Assembly (NCBI GenBank): GCA_023957375.1
Contig: JAMLHB010000002.1
Coordinates: forward strand, 124,001-188,000
Origin: Flavobacteriales bacterium
GTDB lineage: Bacteria; Bacteroidota; Bacteroidia; Flavobacteriales_F; PHOS-HE28
Reading direction: 5' to 3'
Length of the DNA stretch: 64,000 nucleotides
This document shows, in pieces, positions 16,848 through 25,996 of this stretch. Within the stretch, counting starts at the first letter, position 1. Every line of letters starts with the position of its first letter. The notes beneath the pieces are model-generated. The model saw nothing but the letters and a program-made list of their open reading frames with translations, was not told the origin of the DNA and did no database searches. Made by a program: the position numbers and the translations under genes.

Positions 16848-17668
16848 TTCCCTCCGGCCAACCGCTTCAAGCCGGGATTGCCCAGCAAAGAGCGCATCTG
16901 CGTGATCGCGATCGTGTTCAGCTGCATCAGGCGCTCCGGTTGCCGTTGGCCTTGATGGATCAGCACCGCATTGATGCTCTCCAAGTTGGACAGCACCACC
17001 AACTGCTCCAGCGTGGCATGGTCGCGCACATTGCCCTCCTTGCCGGGGTTGGCGCTCCGCCATTCCGCGGCCGTAACGCCGAAGAGGGCCACGTTCAGCA
17101 GGTCGGCCTCGCTGGCATACACGGCGCTGGTGCGCTGCCGGGTAAGCGCAGGCGGGACCAAATGCGCTTTGATCGCGTTGGTATGGATGCGGTAGTTCAC
17201 CTTGGCCAGGGTGCGTTGCACGTTCCACTCCAAGCTGGCGGAACCGGCTTCCGCTTCCTTCAGCCGCTGGAACTCCGTGATCAGATAGAGCTTGAACTCG
17301 GGGCTGAGCCAGCTACCAAACTCGAACGCGATATCCTTGTGTGCGTATGTGCCCCCGTAGCGCCCGGCACGCGCCTCCATGCCTATTGCGCCAGTGGTTT
17401 CGATCCAGCGTTTGGTGGACAAGTAGAAGCTATTCCGGCCCGCCTCATTTCTAATTCCCTCGAATTCGAGGGGTTTGAAGGCGGGATTGTTCACCAGCTC
17501 CCATGCTCCGAGAAAGAGAATGGAGTCCTTGGCGCGGAGCCAATTCTCTATGAGGGCGCCACCCCCTTCAAAGCCCTTTACCATATCGGTCAGCGAGATG
17601 TAGTCCTGGCCCGGTCGGGAGATCACCGTCACCTCGGTGCCTCTCACGGTAATGCTGCGCTTCTTCAT
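16844..17668 (-). CDS. KilA-N domain protein
   Basis: The 274-residue protein has an N-terminal KilA-N DNA-binding domain: DYISLTDMVKGFEGGGALIE, NWLRAKDSILFLGAWE and GRYGGTYAHKDIAFEFGSWL, about residues 20-140. A helical C-terminal part of unknown role follows. Such proteins are typical of phages and large DNA viruses and also occur as cargo in genomic islands. The ATG at 17668 is chosen because similarity starts at KKRSITVRGTEVTVI and longer frames read into GC-rich repeat DNA. It converges with copA, splitting the copper locus from the multicopper oxidase tail at 23297, which suggests insertion. Confidence 0.88.
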   Translation of the reverse strand: MKKRSITVRGTEVTVISRPGQDYISLTDMVKGFEGGGALIENWLRAKDSILFLGAWELVNNPAFKPLEFEGIRNEAGRNSFYLSTKRWIETTGAIGMEARAGRYGGTYAHKDIAFEFGSWLSPEFKLYLITEFQRLKEAEAGSASLEWNVQRTLAKVNYRIHTNAIKAHLVPPALTRQRTSAVYASEADLLNVALFGVTAAEWRSANPGKEGNVRDHATLEQLVVLSNLESINAVLIHQGQRQPERLMQLNTIAITQMRSLLGNPGLKRLAGGK

Positions 17669-17775
17669 GTCGGCTGGCCTTTGCAGGCTTCGTTTCTTCC
17701 CATCGACGGTTTTTCCGCCGATCGGCGTTTGCCCAACATACACCACACACGCGGATGCGTGCATTGCTTGATGCA

Positions 17776-17995
17776 TGATCAGGGCGTGCCCCCTCGCCGC
17801 CCGCCATGCCACGCGCGGGCCTGCCCGCCGGAGCCTTCGCGCAGGCGGGGTCGGGCCATCCGCTATAGCCCCGGCCGTCCGCGCCGCGCGGGTGGCGCTC
17901 CGGGGGCACCTCGTACCTCGGTGCCTCCTCGCTGCACACCCGCGCAAGGCGCTACCGGCCGGGGGCTGCCGCTGCTGTCCCTCACGCAGCAAACC
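17776..17995 (+). repeat. Dispersed repeat family A, copy 1
   Basis: The block opens with CAGGGCGTGCCCCCT, has a middle GGGGTCGGGCCATCCGCTAT and closes with GCTGCCGCTGCTGTCCCTCA plus CGCA. The same order of words is found at 23903-24118 and 42680-42820, with a left-end fragment at 23256. It resembles a repeat seen widely in Bacteroidota genomes and contains no supported gene. Confidence 0.7.
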
Positions 17996-18061
17996 CGCAA
18001 CCCATCCGCTGCCGAGCCATTATGGATTCATTGGTGTCCGGGATAACATCCCAACACCGGC

Positions 18062-18224
18062 TGCGACACCCTCCGGGGTCGGCGCGCACACGGGCCTGTT
18101 CGTCTATAAGCTTTGACCCCTCCGGGGTCAGGCCCCTTTGTTGACGCTGGGTTCTTGACCCCGGAGGGGTCGCAGCTTGTAGCATTTGCCCACCACATGG
18201 TATTCGACCCCGGAGGGTGTCGCA
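18062..18224. repeat. Four GACCCC-type palindromes (REP family)
   Basis: Palindromes of the form GACCCC(T/G)NCGGGGTC occur at 18064-18082, 18114-18130, 18155-18174 and 18205-18224, roughly 45 bases apart. They match the REP sequences around the transposase at 46017. Confidence 0.8.
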
Positions 18225-18412
18225 GCTGGTGTTCCTGACACGGGGAGCTTCGTTGCACGCCCCATCCATTTCCATACAGGGCAGGGCGTTCCGACCTATG
18301 CCGATGCTTATCCCGGACACCACTGATTATGGAATGAAGCAAAGGGGGTCGTGCCGCCCATTTTTGACCATCAACAAGATCCTGACTTACTTGTGGTCCG
18401 CTCAAACCCGGA

Positions 18413-21400
18413 ATGGACCCGCTCGCCGAGACGCTCTTCCTCGACATCGAAACGAACGGCGACCGCCTGCTCGATATCGGTGCGTTGCTGGGTGCGGGCG
18501 AGCTGCACGACCGTGCATTGAACAAGCTCACCCCGCTGATCGCACGGGCCAATTATGTCTGCGGGCACAACATCGTGGCGCACGATGCACCCTTTCTCGC
18601 AAAAAAGGCGGGCACCACCCTCTTCGAAGGCAAGTCCTTGGTGGACACCTTGTACTGGTCCGCGCTGCTCTTCCCGGAGAAGCCCTACCACCATCTGGTG
18701 AAGGGGTACAAGCTGCACGACGAGGATGCACCGAACGATCCCTTGAGCGATGCCCGGCTGTGCAAACGGTTGTTGCAGGAGCTGATCGGTGCGTTCCATG
18801 CGCTGGATGCCCCCTTGCGGTCGATCTACCATGGGCTGCTGCACCGCCGGCCCGGATACGGCGGCTTCTTCGCACTGGCCGGTGGGCAGTACACCGCTGC
18901 CGGTGACCTTGCCGCGGTCATCCATGCATACTTCGGCGACCGCATTTGCCGTTCGGCAGACCTGTCGCACCTGATCACCGGGCGGCCGGTGGAACTGGCG
19001 CATGCGCTAGCCCTGGTCTCCACGAGCGCTGCCTCGATCCTGCCGGCCTGGGTGGTGAAACAACTGCCATGGACCGATGAAGTGCTGCGGCTGCTCCGCT
19101 TCGCAACCTGCAAGGATCCCGGTTGCGGATATTGCTCCAACCGCCTGGACCCGAAACGTGCGTTGCGGGAGATCTTCGGCTACGGGGACTTCCGGCGCTT
19201 CGATGGCGAGGACGGCATGGGCGTGCAGGAACAGGCCGTAAGGCATGCGCTCGGCGGTGATTCCCTGCTCACCGTATTTCCCACGGGTGGCGGCAAGTCG
19301 CTCACCTTCCAATTGCCCGCGCTGATGGAAGGCGAACTCACGCGCGGCCTCACCGTGGTGATCTCCCCGCTCGTTTCCCTGATGAAGGACCAGGTGGAAG
19401 TGCTGGAGGACCGCTTCCACAACGTGCAGGCCGCGCACCTCAGCGGGCTGCTTTCCCCATTGGAACGCAAGCAGGTACTGGACCAGGTGGAACAAGGCGG
19501 GGTACATCTGCTCTACGTGGCGCCGGAGACCTTGCGCTCCCCCACCCTCGCGCGGTTGTTGCGCACGCGGCAGATCGCCCGCTTCGTGATCGATGAGGCC
19601 CACTGCTTCTCCGCCTGGGGCCAGGACTTCCGCGTGGACTACCTCTACATCGCGCCCTTCATCAAGCAGTTGATGGAGGATAAAGGGCTTGCCCACAGCA
19701 TTCCCGTGTCCTGCTTCACCGCCACGGCCAAGCCCCAAGTGATCGCCGACATCACGGCCTACTTCAAGGATCACCTCGGTATCGGGCTGAAGCCGTTCAT
19801 CAGCAACTCACGCCGCGAAAACCTCGAATATGAGGTGATCACCCTTCCGGACACGGATGCCGAAACCCGCAAACGCGCGCTGCTACGGCTGGTCCACGAA
19901 TGCGAAAAACCCGCGATCGTATATGCCTCGCGCACCAAGCGCGTGGAAGAACTGGCGGGCATCATCAAGGCTTCCGGCATCAACGTGCTAGCCTATCACG
20001 GAAAGATGAAGCGCGAGGTGAAGCAGGCCAACCAGAAAGCCTTCATGGCGAAAGGCTCCGCCGTGGACGTGATGGTGGCCACTTCCGCCTTCGGCATGGG
20101 CGTGGACAAGGAGGACGTGCGCACCGTGATCCACTACAACATCTCCGCTTCGCTGGAAGCCTACGTGCAGGAGGCCGGGCGCGCGGGCCGCAAGAAGGAC
20201 ATCCGCGCCAAGTGCTGGATCCTGTACCACCCGAACGACCTCTCCGGGCATTTCCAACTGCTGCAGCGCAGCATGCTCAACCAACGCGAGATCGACCGGA
20301 TCTGGTCGACGATCAAGAAGATGACGCGCACCCGCGACAAGGTGAGCCGATCGGCCCGGGAGCTGGCCAAGGCCGCCGGCTGGGACGACGAGATGATCGA
20401 CGTGCAGAACCGCGTCACCGCCTCGCTCGCTGCACTGGAGCAAAGCGGCTACGTGAAACGCACGCTCAACTCCCCGCAGGTCTTCGCCACCAGCTTGCTC
20501 ACCAAGGACCTCGACGAGGCGTTGCGGATCATCCGTGCGGACCAGGGCATCACCGACAAGCAGAAGGAAGACCTCGCGCGCGTGATGCAGCGGATCATCA
20601 AGGAAGATGAAACGCGCGTCGATCAGTTGGCCGATCACCTAGGCATGTCCATGCGGCAGGCCATCGATGCGGTGCAACTGCTGCGGTCCATCAAGGTGCT
20701 CGACGACGCCGAGGACCTCAGCGCCTTCGTGGACATGCGGCCGCGCGCGGGCTCGCGCAGCAGGCTGGAACGCATCACGGCCATGGAACGCGCGCTCATC
20801 GACCTGCTGGACGAGGGCACCACCGAGATCAGCCTGCGCGCCTTGAACCAGGGCGTGATCGACAACGGCGTGGACGGGCGCACGGACGACATACACCTGC
20901 TGCTGAACCATTGGAAGCGCCGGGGCTACATCCGCTCGCGGCGCGTGGACCGGCAGGACGACCGCTACCGGATCGAACTGCGCACCACCAAGGACGACCT
21001 CAAGCAGGGCATGCAGCACCGGCATGAACTGGCTGCCGCTTGCCTGGAGCACTTAATGCAACGGGCCGCGGAAGCCGACCAAACCAGCAGCAAGGAAGAC
21101 GTGCTCGCGCGCTTCTCCATGCTTGGCCTGCGCGACGCCTTGAACACCGGCATGTTCGGCGCCGACCACGACCTGAAGGCCATTGAACGCGCGCTGCTGT
21201 ACCTGCACGAGACCAAGGTGCTCTCCCTGGAAGACGGCTTCATGGTGATCTACCAGCGCCTGAACATCGAACGGACCCAGCGCGACAACCGCAAGCAGTA
21301 CACGCAGGAGGACCACGGCCACCTGAGCCACCACTACCGGCAGCGGATGGAGCAGATCCACATGGTGGGCGAATACGCGAGCAAGCGCAGCGAAAGCATC

Positions 21401-23227
21401 CAAGCCGCGCTGTCCTACGTGGACGACTACTTCAAACTGGAGCACGAGGCCTTCATCCGCAAATACTTCCCCAAGCGCCGCACGGAGATCACGCGGCCCA
21501 TCACCGCCGAGCGCTTTGCCAAGCTGGTAGGCGACCTGGACACCGAACAGACCGCCATCGTAAGCGACACCGCGCGCCACATCCTCGTGGCGGCGGGCCC
21601 TGGGAGCGGTAAAACCCGCGTACTGGTGCACAAGGCGGCGAACCTCCTGCTGCTGGAGGACGTGAAGCCCGAGCAATTCCTGCTGCTCACCTTCTCCAAG
21701 GGTGCGGCCTTGGAACTGCGCCAGCGCATCCACGCCATCGTGCCGGAATACCGCGGCCTCATCAAGGTCACCACCTTCCACGGGCTCTGCTTCGAGCTCA
21801 TGGGCCAGCTGGGCGACCTGGACAAGTCGGAAACGGTGATCAGCCGCACCATCGCCGCCATCGGCGACAACACCGTGGACATCAGCGGGCTGGTGAACAA
21901 GAGCGTGATCCTGTTGGACGAGTTCCAGGACGTGGACACCGAGCAATGGCAACTGATCCAGCTCATCGCCGAAAAAGTGGAAGGCCCGCGCATCATCGCC
22001 GTGGGCGACGACGACCAGAACATCTACGCGTGGCGCGGCGCCTCACCGGAGTTTATGGCCGCCTTCCGCGAGCACTTCCGGGCCCGCACCCACGGCCTGC
22101 TGACCAACTACCGCAGCACGCCCGCCATCGTCGACCTTGCCGCACACATCGCGGATGGCATCGGCAACCGCATCAAGGCCGGGCAAAAGCTCACGGCCAA
22201 AAGCACGGCGGCGGGCGTGCTGCGCGCCGTGGAATACGCGGGCGGCCATCCCTTGCAGGGCTTGGCGGAAGACCTGGTCACCTCGGCCTATCCCGGCGCC
22301 ACCGCCGTGCTCACACGCACCAACGATGAAGCCCTGTGGGCCGCCTCGGCGCTGCAGCGCATGGGCGTGCGCGCGCGCTTGGTGGGCGGTTCCGATGACT
22401 TCAAGGTGGCCCACCTGCGCGAGGTGCGCCGGTTCGGTGAGCTACTGGGAGAGGTACACAAAGGGCCGGGGCTGGTTCCCCGCCAGGCATGGGCCCAGGC
22501 CCGCAAGGCATGGCTGGAACAACTGGCAACCAACCCGCACCATCGGGACCTGGAAGACCTCCTCGCCCTCTTCGAGCGCACGGCCCCGCAGCCCTATGAT
22601 GCCGCGGAATGGGCCGCCTTCACCCGCGAGATCCGCATCACCGATGCCGTGCGCCCCGAGGCCGGCACCGTGCTGGTCTCCACCATGCACAAGAGCAAGG
22701 GCAAGGAATTCGACAACGTGTTCCTGCTGCTGCACCAGGCCGAACTACGCACCGATGCCGACCGGCGCCTGCTCTACGTAGCCTGCACGCGCGCCCGGGA
22801 GCGGTTGGTCATACACACCAACACCCCTTTCCTACCGGGCTACACTTCACCGGCATTCGAGCTGGTGCGGAGCACGGCGCAACATCCGCTGCCCCATGAG
22901 CTGCACTGCACGCTGGGCATGCGCGATGTGTACCTGGGTGCCAACAGGTTCAACCAGGCGCGGATCGGTGCCCTGCACACCGGTGATGCGCTGCAGCCCG
23001 ATACGACCAGCTTCCCGGGCAACGAAGCGCCCGGCCTCGGCACGCCGCAAGGCAACATCGTGATCTTCTCAAAGCATTTCGTCACGGACAAACTGCGGCG
23101 TTTCCATGATCAGGGGTATCAGCTCACCGGCGGAAGCACGGAATACATCGTGGCCTGGTACGATGCAAAGAACGACCGGACTTTGGAGGTGGTGCTGCCG
23201 AGGTTGCGCTTCGCGAAGTCGGGGTGA
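18413..23227 (+). CDS. Giant fusion: 3'-5' exonuclease, RecQ helicase and UvrD-type helicase
   Basis: The 1604-residue protein joins three machines. Residues 1 to about 165 are a DEDD exonuclease (FLDIETNG, GHNIVAHDAPFL, PLSDARLC). Residues about 270-800 are a RecQ-type helicase (Walker A PTGGGKSLTFQ near 289, DEAHCFSAWGQDFR near 393, motif VI QEAGRAGR). Residues about 1040-1480 are a UvrD/PcrA-like helicase (AAGPGSGKTRVLV near 1060, LLDEFQDVD near 1169, GDDDQNIYAWRG, STMHKSKGKEFDNVF, VACTRARERL). Ordinary RecQ is about 600-700 residues. Both helicase families move 3' to 5', so the fusion could unwind and trim the same strand. It sits alone between repeat family A copies, which suggests horizontal arrival; repair or defence are both possible. 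Confidence 0.93.
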   Translation: MDPLAETLFLDIETNGDRLLDIGALLGAGELHDRALNKLTPLIARANYVCGHNIVAHDAPFLAKKAGTTLFEGKSLVDTLYWSALLFPEKPYHHLVKGYKLHDEDAPNDPLSDARLCKRLLQELIGAFHALDAPLRSIYHGLLHRRPGYGGFFALAGGQYTAAGDLAAVIHAYFGDRICRSADLSHLITGRPVELAHALALVSTSAASILPAWVVKQLPWTDEVLRLLRFATCKDPGCGYCSNRLDPKRALREIFGYGDFRRFDGEDGMGVQEQAVRHALGGDSLLTVFPTGGGKSLTFQLPALMEGELTRGLTVVISPLVSLMKDQVEVLEDRFHNVQAAHLSGLLSPLERKQVLDQVEQGGVHLLYVAPETLRSPTLARLLRTRQIARFVIDEAHCFSAWGQDFRVDYLYIAPFIKQLMEDKGLAHSIPVSCFTATAKPQVIADITAYFKDHLGIGLKPFISNSRRENLEYEVITLPDTDAETRKRALLRLVHECEKPAIVYASRTKRVEELAGIIKASGINVLAYHGKMKREVKQANQKAFMAKGSAVDVMVATSAFGMGVDKEDVRTVIHYNISASLEAYVQEAGRAGRKKDIRAKCWILYHPNDLSGHFQLLQRSMLNQREIDRIWSTIKKMTRTRDKVSRSARELAKAAGWDDEMIDVQNRVTASLAALEQSGYVKRTLNSPQVFATSLLTKDLDEALRIIRADQGITDKQKEDLARVMQRIIKEDETRVDQLADHLGMSMRQAIDAVQLLRSIKVLDDAEDLSAFVDMRPRAGSRSRLERITAMERALIDLLDEGTTEISLRALNQGVIDNGVDGRTDDIHLLLNHWKRRGYIRSRRVDRQDDRYRIELRTTKDDLKQGMQHRHELAAACLEHLMQRAAEADQTSSKEDVLARFSMLGLRDALNTGMFGADHDLKAIERALLYLHETKVLSLEDGFMVIYQRLNIERTQRDNRKQYTQEDHGHLSHHYRQRMEQIHMVGEYASKRSESIQAALSYVDDYFKLEHEAFIRKYFPKRRTEITRPITAERFAKLVGDLDTEQTAIVSDTARHILVAAGPGSGKTRVLVHKAANLLLLEDVKPEQFLLLTFSKGAALELRQRIHAIVPEYRGLIKVTTFHGLCFELMGQLGDLDKSETVISRTIAAIGDNTVDISGLVNKSVILLDEFQDVDTEQWQLIQLIAEKVEGPRIIAVGDDDQNIYAWRGASPEFMAAFREHFRARTHGLLTNYRSTPAIVDLAAHIADGIGNRIKAGQKLTAKSTAAGVLRAVEYAGGHPLQGLAEDLVTSAYPGATAVLTRTNDEALWAASALQRMGVRARLVGGSDDFKVAHLREVRRFGELLGEVHKGPGLVPRQAWAQARKAWLEQLATNPHHRDLEDLLALFERTAPQPYDAAEWAAFTREIRITDAVRPEAGTVLVSTMHKSKGKEFDNVFLLLHQAELRTDADRRLLYVACTRARERLVIHTNTPFLPGYTSPAFELVRSTAQHPLPHELHCTLGMRDVYLGANRFNQARIGALHTGDALQPDTTSFPGNEAPGLGTPQGNIVIFSKHFVTDKLRRFHDQGYQLTGGSTEYIVAWYDAKNDRTLEVVLPRLRFAKSG

Positions 23228-23255
23228 ACGCCCGCATCCTGAAAAGCAGTGGAAG

Positions 23256-23290
23256 GGTGGGCGTGCCCCCGCCTTTCCTGCGCAACCCGA
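23256..23290 (+). repeat. Left-end fragment of repeat family A
   Basis: GGTGGGCGTGCCCCCGCC matches the opening of repeat family A and runs directly into the truncated oxidase tail. It may mark the breakpoint that removed the front of that gene. Confidence 0.5.
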
Positions 23291-23296
23291 TCCACG

Positions 23297-23861
23297 CAAG
23301 GCCTGGCACACCTTCCTGAAGGACGACAAGCACTGGCACTTCACCGCCACCAACGACTTCGCCACCAACGGGCTCGATGGCGAGGCCATGCTGATGAACA
23401 AACGCTGGGCCCTGCAGACCGAATGGCGCTTAGGCTACACCGAGGAGCACGGCCAGGAGGTGGAAGCCCGCTTCGGCCGCTACGTGGGCCGCATGCAATG
23501 GCTCTTCCCCTACATCGGCGCGGAATGGCGCTCGTACCCCATGGACATGGACATCCACGAGGACAACCTCTTCGGCGAGCCCAACACTTGGGACGACCGC
23601 CGCACGCTCAACATCGGCCTGCGCTACACCATGCCCTTCCTGCTGGTGCTCGATGCGCACCTCGACACCGAGGGCGAGCTGCGCGCCGAGCTAATGCGTG
23701 AGGACATCGCCCTCACCCCGCGCCTGCGCATGGACCTCATGGGCAACACCGACCTGGAGTACATGGCCGGCCTGCGCTACGTGCTGAACAAGACCTTCTC
23801 CCTACGCACCCACTACGACAGCGACATGGGCTTCGGGGTGGGGCTGACGTTGACGTATTGA
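23297..23861 (+). pseudogene. C-terminal remnant of a multicopper oxidase with beta-barrel tail
   Basis: The frame starting at about 23297 encodes 187 residues with the hallmark end of Bacteroidota copper oxidases: LMREDIALTPRLRMDLMGNT, then LEYMAGLRYVLNKTFSLRTH and the final YDSDMGFGVGLTLTY. The catalytic cupredoxin domains that should precede it (several hundred residues) are missing, and no start or signal peptide is present. With the HMA protein and CopA upstream, this was probably part of a copper-detoxification locus later broken by insertion of the KilA-N to RecQ segment. Confidence 0.75.
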
Positions 23862-23902
23862 ATGCGGTGGGCACAGGTGCGGTAGTGGATCATGGCGATC
23901 AG

Positions 23903-24118
23903 TTGGGCGTGCCCCCGGCTGTCATGCTGGGCAAAGCCAAAGCAGGCAGCCGGGGTCGGGTGCTCCGCTATAGCCGGTTTTGTCGCGGCCAGCGGTCGCG
24001 GCACTGCGGGGTCTGCTCCCCCGGATGAACTCCGGGGCTCGCAGCCTCCTCGTTGCACGGGCCCGCAAGGCCGCGCCTGCACCGGGCTGCCGCTGCGCCC
24101 CCTCACGCAGGCCACGCC
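23903..24118 (+). repeat. Dispersed repeat family A, copy 2
   Basis: It opens with TTGGGCGTGCCCCCGG, has GGGGTCGGGTGCTCCGCTAT in the middle and ends with GCTGCCGCTGCGCCCCCTCA plus CGCA. The layout is that of 17776-17995. It lies just upstream of the nucleotidyltransferase/HEPN pair. Confidence 0.7.
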
Positions 24119-24170
24119 AACCTCAGCGCCGCATTCAAATCCGCTCGCAACAACCCGGCTTTACCTTGAT

Positions 24171-24178
24171 TATCTTTG
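24171..24178 (+). promoter_or_regulatory. TAnnTTTG promoter box
   Basis: TATCTTTG lies 20 bases upstream of the ATG at 24199 and fits the Bacteroidota -7 consensus. Confidence 0.6.
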
Positions 24179-24198
24179 GACAACTCCTGTCCAACCCC

Positions 24199-24795
24199 AT
24201 GAACGCCCCTGCACCCTTTTCCCAAATGCTCCGCACCCAACGCGAAGCCGCAGGCCTCACCCTGCAAGCAGTGGCCGCCAAGCTGAAGGTGGACCTCAGC
24301 TTAGTGAGCAAGTGGGAGCGCGGTGTCCGCAAGCCGTCCCGCGCACAGGTCAGCGCACTGGCCCGCGTCCTGAAAGCCGATGCCAACGTGTTCCTCATGG
24401 CATGGCTCCGTGATGCGGCCGTATATGCCGTGGGCGATGATGAGCTGGCCCTGGAAGCCTTGAAGGCCGCCGAGGCGCAGGTGGCTTACAAGCTGTTCCA
24501 GCAGCAGGACCGCAAGGCCATCGTCCGCAAGCTGAGATCCGGCCTGGCCCGTTTTCCCAAGGTGCGTAAAGCGTGGCTCTTCGGCTCCTTCGCCCGAAAG
24601 GACGACAAACCCGGCAGTGACATCGACCTGGCCATCGAGGTGCAGGATCCCTTCAGCTATTTCGACTTGGCCGATGTGCAGTACCAATTGGAGCAGCTCA
24701 CGGGCCGCAAGGTGGACGTGGGCTTCATGGATGCCTTCCGGCCCAATGTGCGTGCGCGCATCCAACCCGATCTACAGCTGATCCATGGAGCATAA
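24199..24795 (+). CDS. HTH-Xre fused to a MNT-type nucleotidyltransferase (antitoxin)
   Basis: The 198-residue protein has an Xre helix-turn-helix at residues 5-65 (LQAVAAKLKVDLSLVSKWER) and a minimal nucleotidyltransferase at about 120-195. The latter has the motif LFGSFARKDDKPGSDIDLAI (GS at 129-130, D141 and D143). In MNT-HEPN systems the MNT enzyme silences the HEPN RNase toxin by adding nucleotides to it. The fused HTH would let it also regulate its own promoter. It overlaps the HEPN gene by 11 bases. Confidence 0.9.
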   Translation: MNAPAPFSQMLRTQREAAGLTLQAVAAKLKVDLSLVSKWERGVRKPSRAQVSALARVLKADANVFLMAWLRDAAVYAVGDDELALEALKAAEAQVAYKLFQQQDRKAIVRKLRSGLARFPKVRKAWLFGSFARKDDKPGSDIDLAIEVQDPFSYFDLADVQYQLEQLTGRKVDVGFMDAFRPNVRARIQPDLQLIHGA

Positions 24796-25135
24796 CCGCG
24801 CTGATAGCCTGCCCGCATTGCAGCGCATGCGCATCGCGATCGCACGGATAAAGGTCCACATACAGGGACGCTCGATGGAGCAATTCCTGGCGGACAAGGT
24901 CCTGTGCGATGCCGTGCTGATGCAACTGAGCGTCCTCGGCGAGGAAGTGCGCCGCGTGGATCCGGACCTGCTCAACAAGTACGATTACCCGTGGCACAAA
25001 GTGCGCGCGCAGCGCAACGTCATCGTGCATGACTACTTCGGCATCCGCCTGCCATCCATCTGGGCCAATGTGCAGCAAGACCTCGGCCCTTTGGATGAAC
25101 TGCTGGAACGCATCATCCAAAATGAATTCCCCTGA
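24785..25135 (+). CDS. HEPN-domain RNase toxin (HepT-like)
   Basis: The 116-residue all-helical protein carries the HEPN active-site motif RNVIVHDY (R77, N78, H82), preceded by a helix rich in acidic residues. It is the toxin partner of the overlapping MNT protein. The gene is followed, 25 bases later, by a stray copy of a copper-oxidase 3' end (25161-25203). Confidence 0.9.
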   Translation: MEHNRADSLPALQRMRIAIARIKVHIQGRSMEQFLADKVLCDAVLMQLSVLGEEVRRVDPDLLNKYDYPWHKVRAQRNVIVHDYFGIRLPSIWANVQQDLGPLDELLERIIQNEFP

Positions 25136-25160
25136 TCTGCTGCACGGCCCCCCGTGGCAA

Positions 25161-25203
25161 TAACAACATGGGCTTCGGCGTGGGCGTGGCGGTGACGTAT
25201 TGA
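25161..25203 (+). pseudogene. Second remnant of the copper oxidase 3' end
   Basis: The last 14 codons here encode NNMGFGVGVAVTY and a stop, matching the MGFGVGLTLTY end of the remnant at 23297-23861 with synonymous changes. Only the extreme 3' end is present. The HEPN-MNT pair thus lies between two copies of this gene end. Confidence 0.6.
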
Positions 25204-25224
25204 GACCACCCTGCGCCGCCACCG

Positions 25225-25875
25225 TTAGGACAGCGCGCCGAAGAAGGACTCGAGCTTTCGTTCGTCCAACCGCCCATTGGTCCGCACGCTGCTGCAAAGG
25301 TCCACGCCAAAGGGCTGCACGGTGTCCACGGCGCGCTGCACATTGCCCGCGTTCAATCCGCCGGCCAGGAAGAGCGGAACGTTGATGGCTTCGCGGATGG
25401 CTTTGCTCAGCTGCCAGTTGTGCGCGCGGCCCGTGCCGCCGAGTTCCTTCACCGCCAGGTTCGGGTTGCCGCTGTCCAACAGGACCGCATCCACATGTTG
25501 GGAAACTTCCACCGCTTCGCGCACGGAGGCCTCGTCCAGCACGTGGATCACCTGCACCAGTTCCACCCCCGGCAGTTCGCGGCGCAGGAGGTCGTATTGC
25601 CGTTCTTCCAACGTATCCACGATCTGCACGGTGGTGGTTCGCACTCGCCGTTGATGCGCGATGACGGCTTCCGCGCTGGTCTCGCTGGTGAGCAGAAAGG
25701 TGCGGGTGGGCGGTACCACGGTACTTGCGATGTCGGCGATCAAGGCATCGTCGATCACCCCAGGCCCGCTCGGCATGTGGCCAACAAGCCCAAGCGCGTA
25801 TGCACCGTGCGCGGTCGCCAGTTGCGCCTCCTCCAAGCTGCTGATGCAGCAGATCTTCACCTTCACAGCGGTCAT
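25225..25875 (-). CDS. trpF: Phosphoribosylanthranilate isomerase-like protein
   Basis: The 216-residue TIM-barrel protein starts VKVKICCISSLEEAQLA, the family's KICGIT strand with one changed residue. It has LFLAGGLNAGNVQRAV and VDLCSSVRTNGRLDERKLES near the end, the usual phosphate-binding region. TrpF catalyses the third step of tryptophan synthesis. No other trp gene is adjacent and several canonical residues deviate (ICCIS for ICGIT, CSSVRTNG for SSGVE). A TrpF-like paralogue with a different substrate is therefore possible. The start at 25875 is chosen over 25890 because it gives the normal N-terminus. Confidence 0.78.
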   Translation of the reverse strand: MTAVKVKICCISSLEEAQLATAHGAYALGLVGHMPSGPGVIDDALIADIASTVVPPTRTFLLTSETSAEAVIAHQRRVRTTTVQIVDTLEERQYDLLRRELPGVELVQVIHVLDEASVREAVEVSQHVDAVLLDSGNPNLAVKELGGTGRAHNWQLSKAIREAINVPLFLAGGLNAGNVQRAVDTVQPFGVDLCSSVRTNGRLDERKLESFFGALS

Positions 25876-25892
25876 CCTTTCGTGTTTCAATC

Positions 25893-25916
25893 GGCTATCG
25901 TTCGCGAAAGATAGCC
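25893..25916 (-). promoter_or_regulatory. Palindrome overlapping the likely trpF promoter
   Basis: Read on the minus strand, GGCTATC and GATAGCC form a seven-base inverted repeat with a 10-base spacer. TATCTTTC inside it resembles the -7 box. It could be an operator. Confidence 0.45.
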
Positions 25917-25996
25917 CCAGTCCATGCCCTACGGCCTAAGCCGCTGGGCCATCGGGCCTAACGCGCCCTGCGGGCGCGTCTTCCAATAGAATTCAA

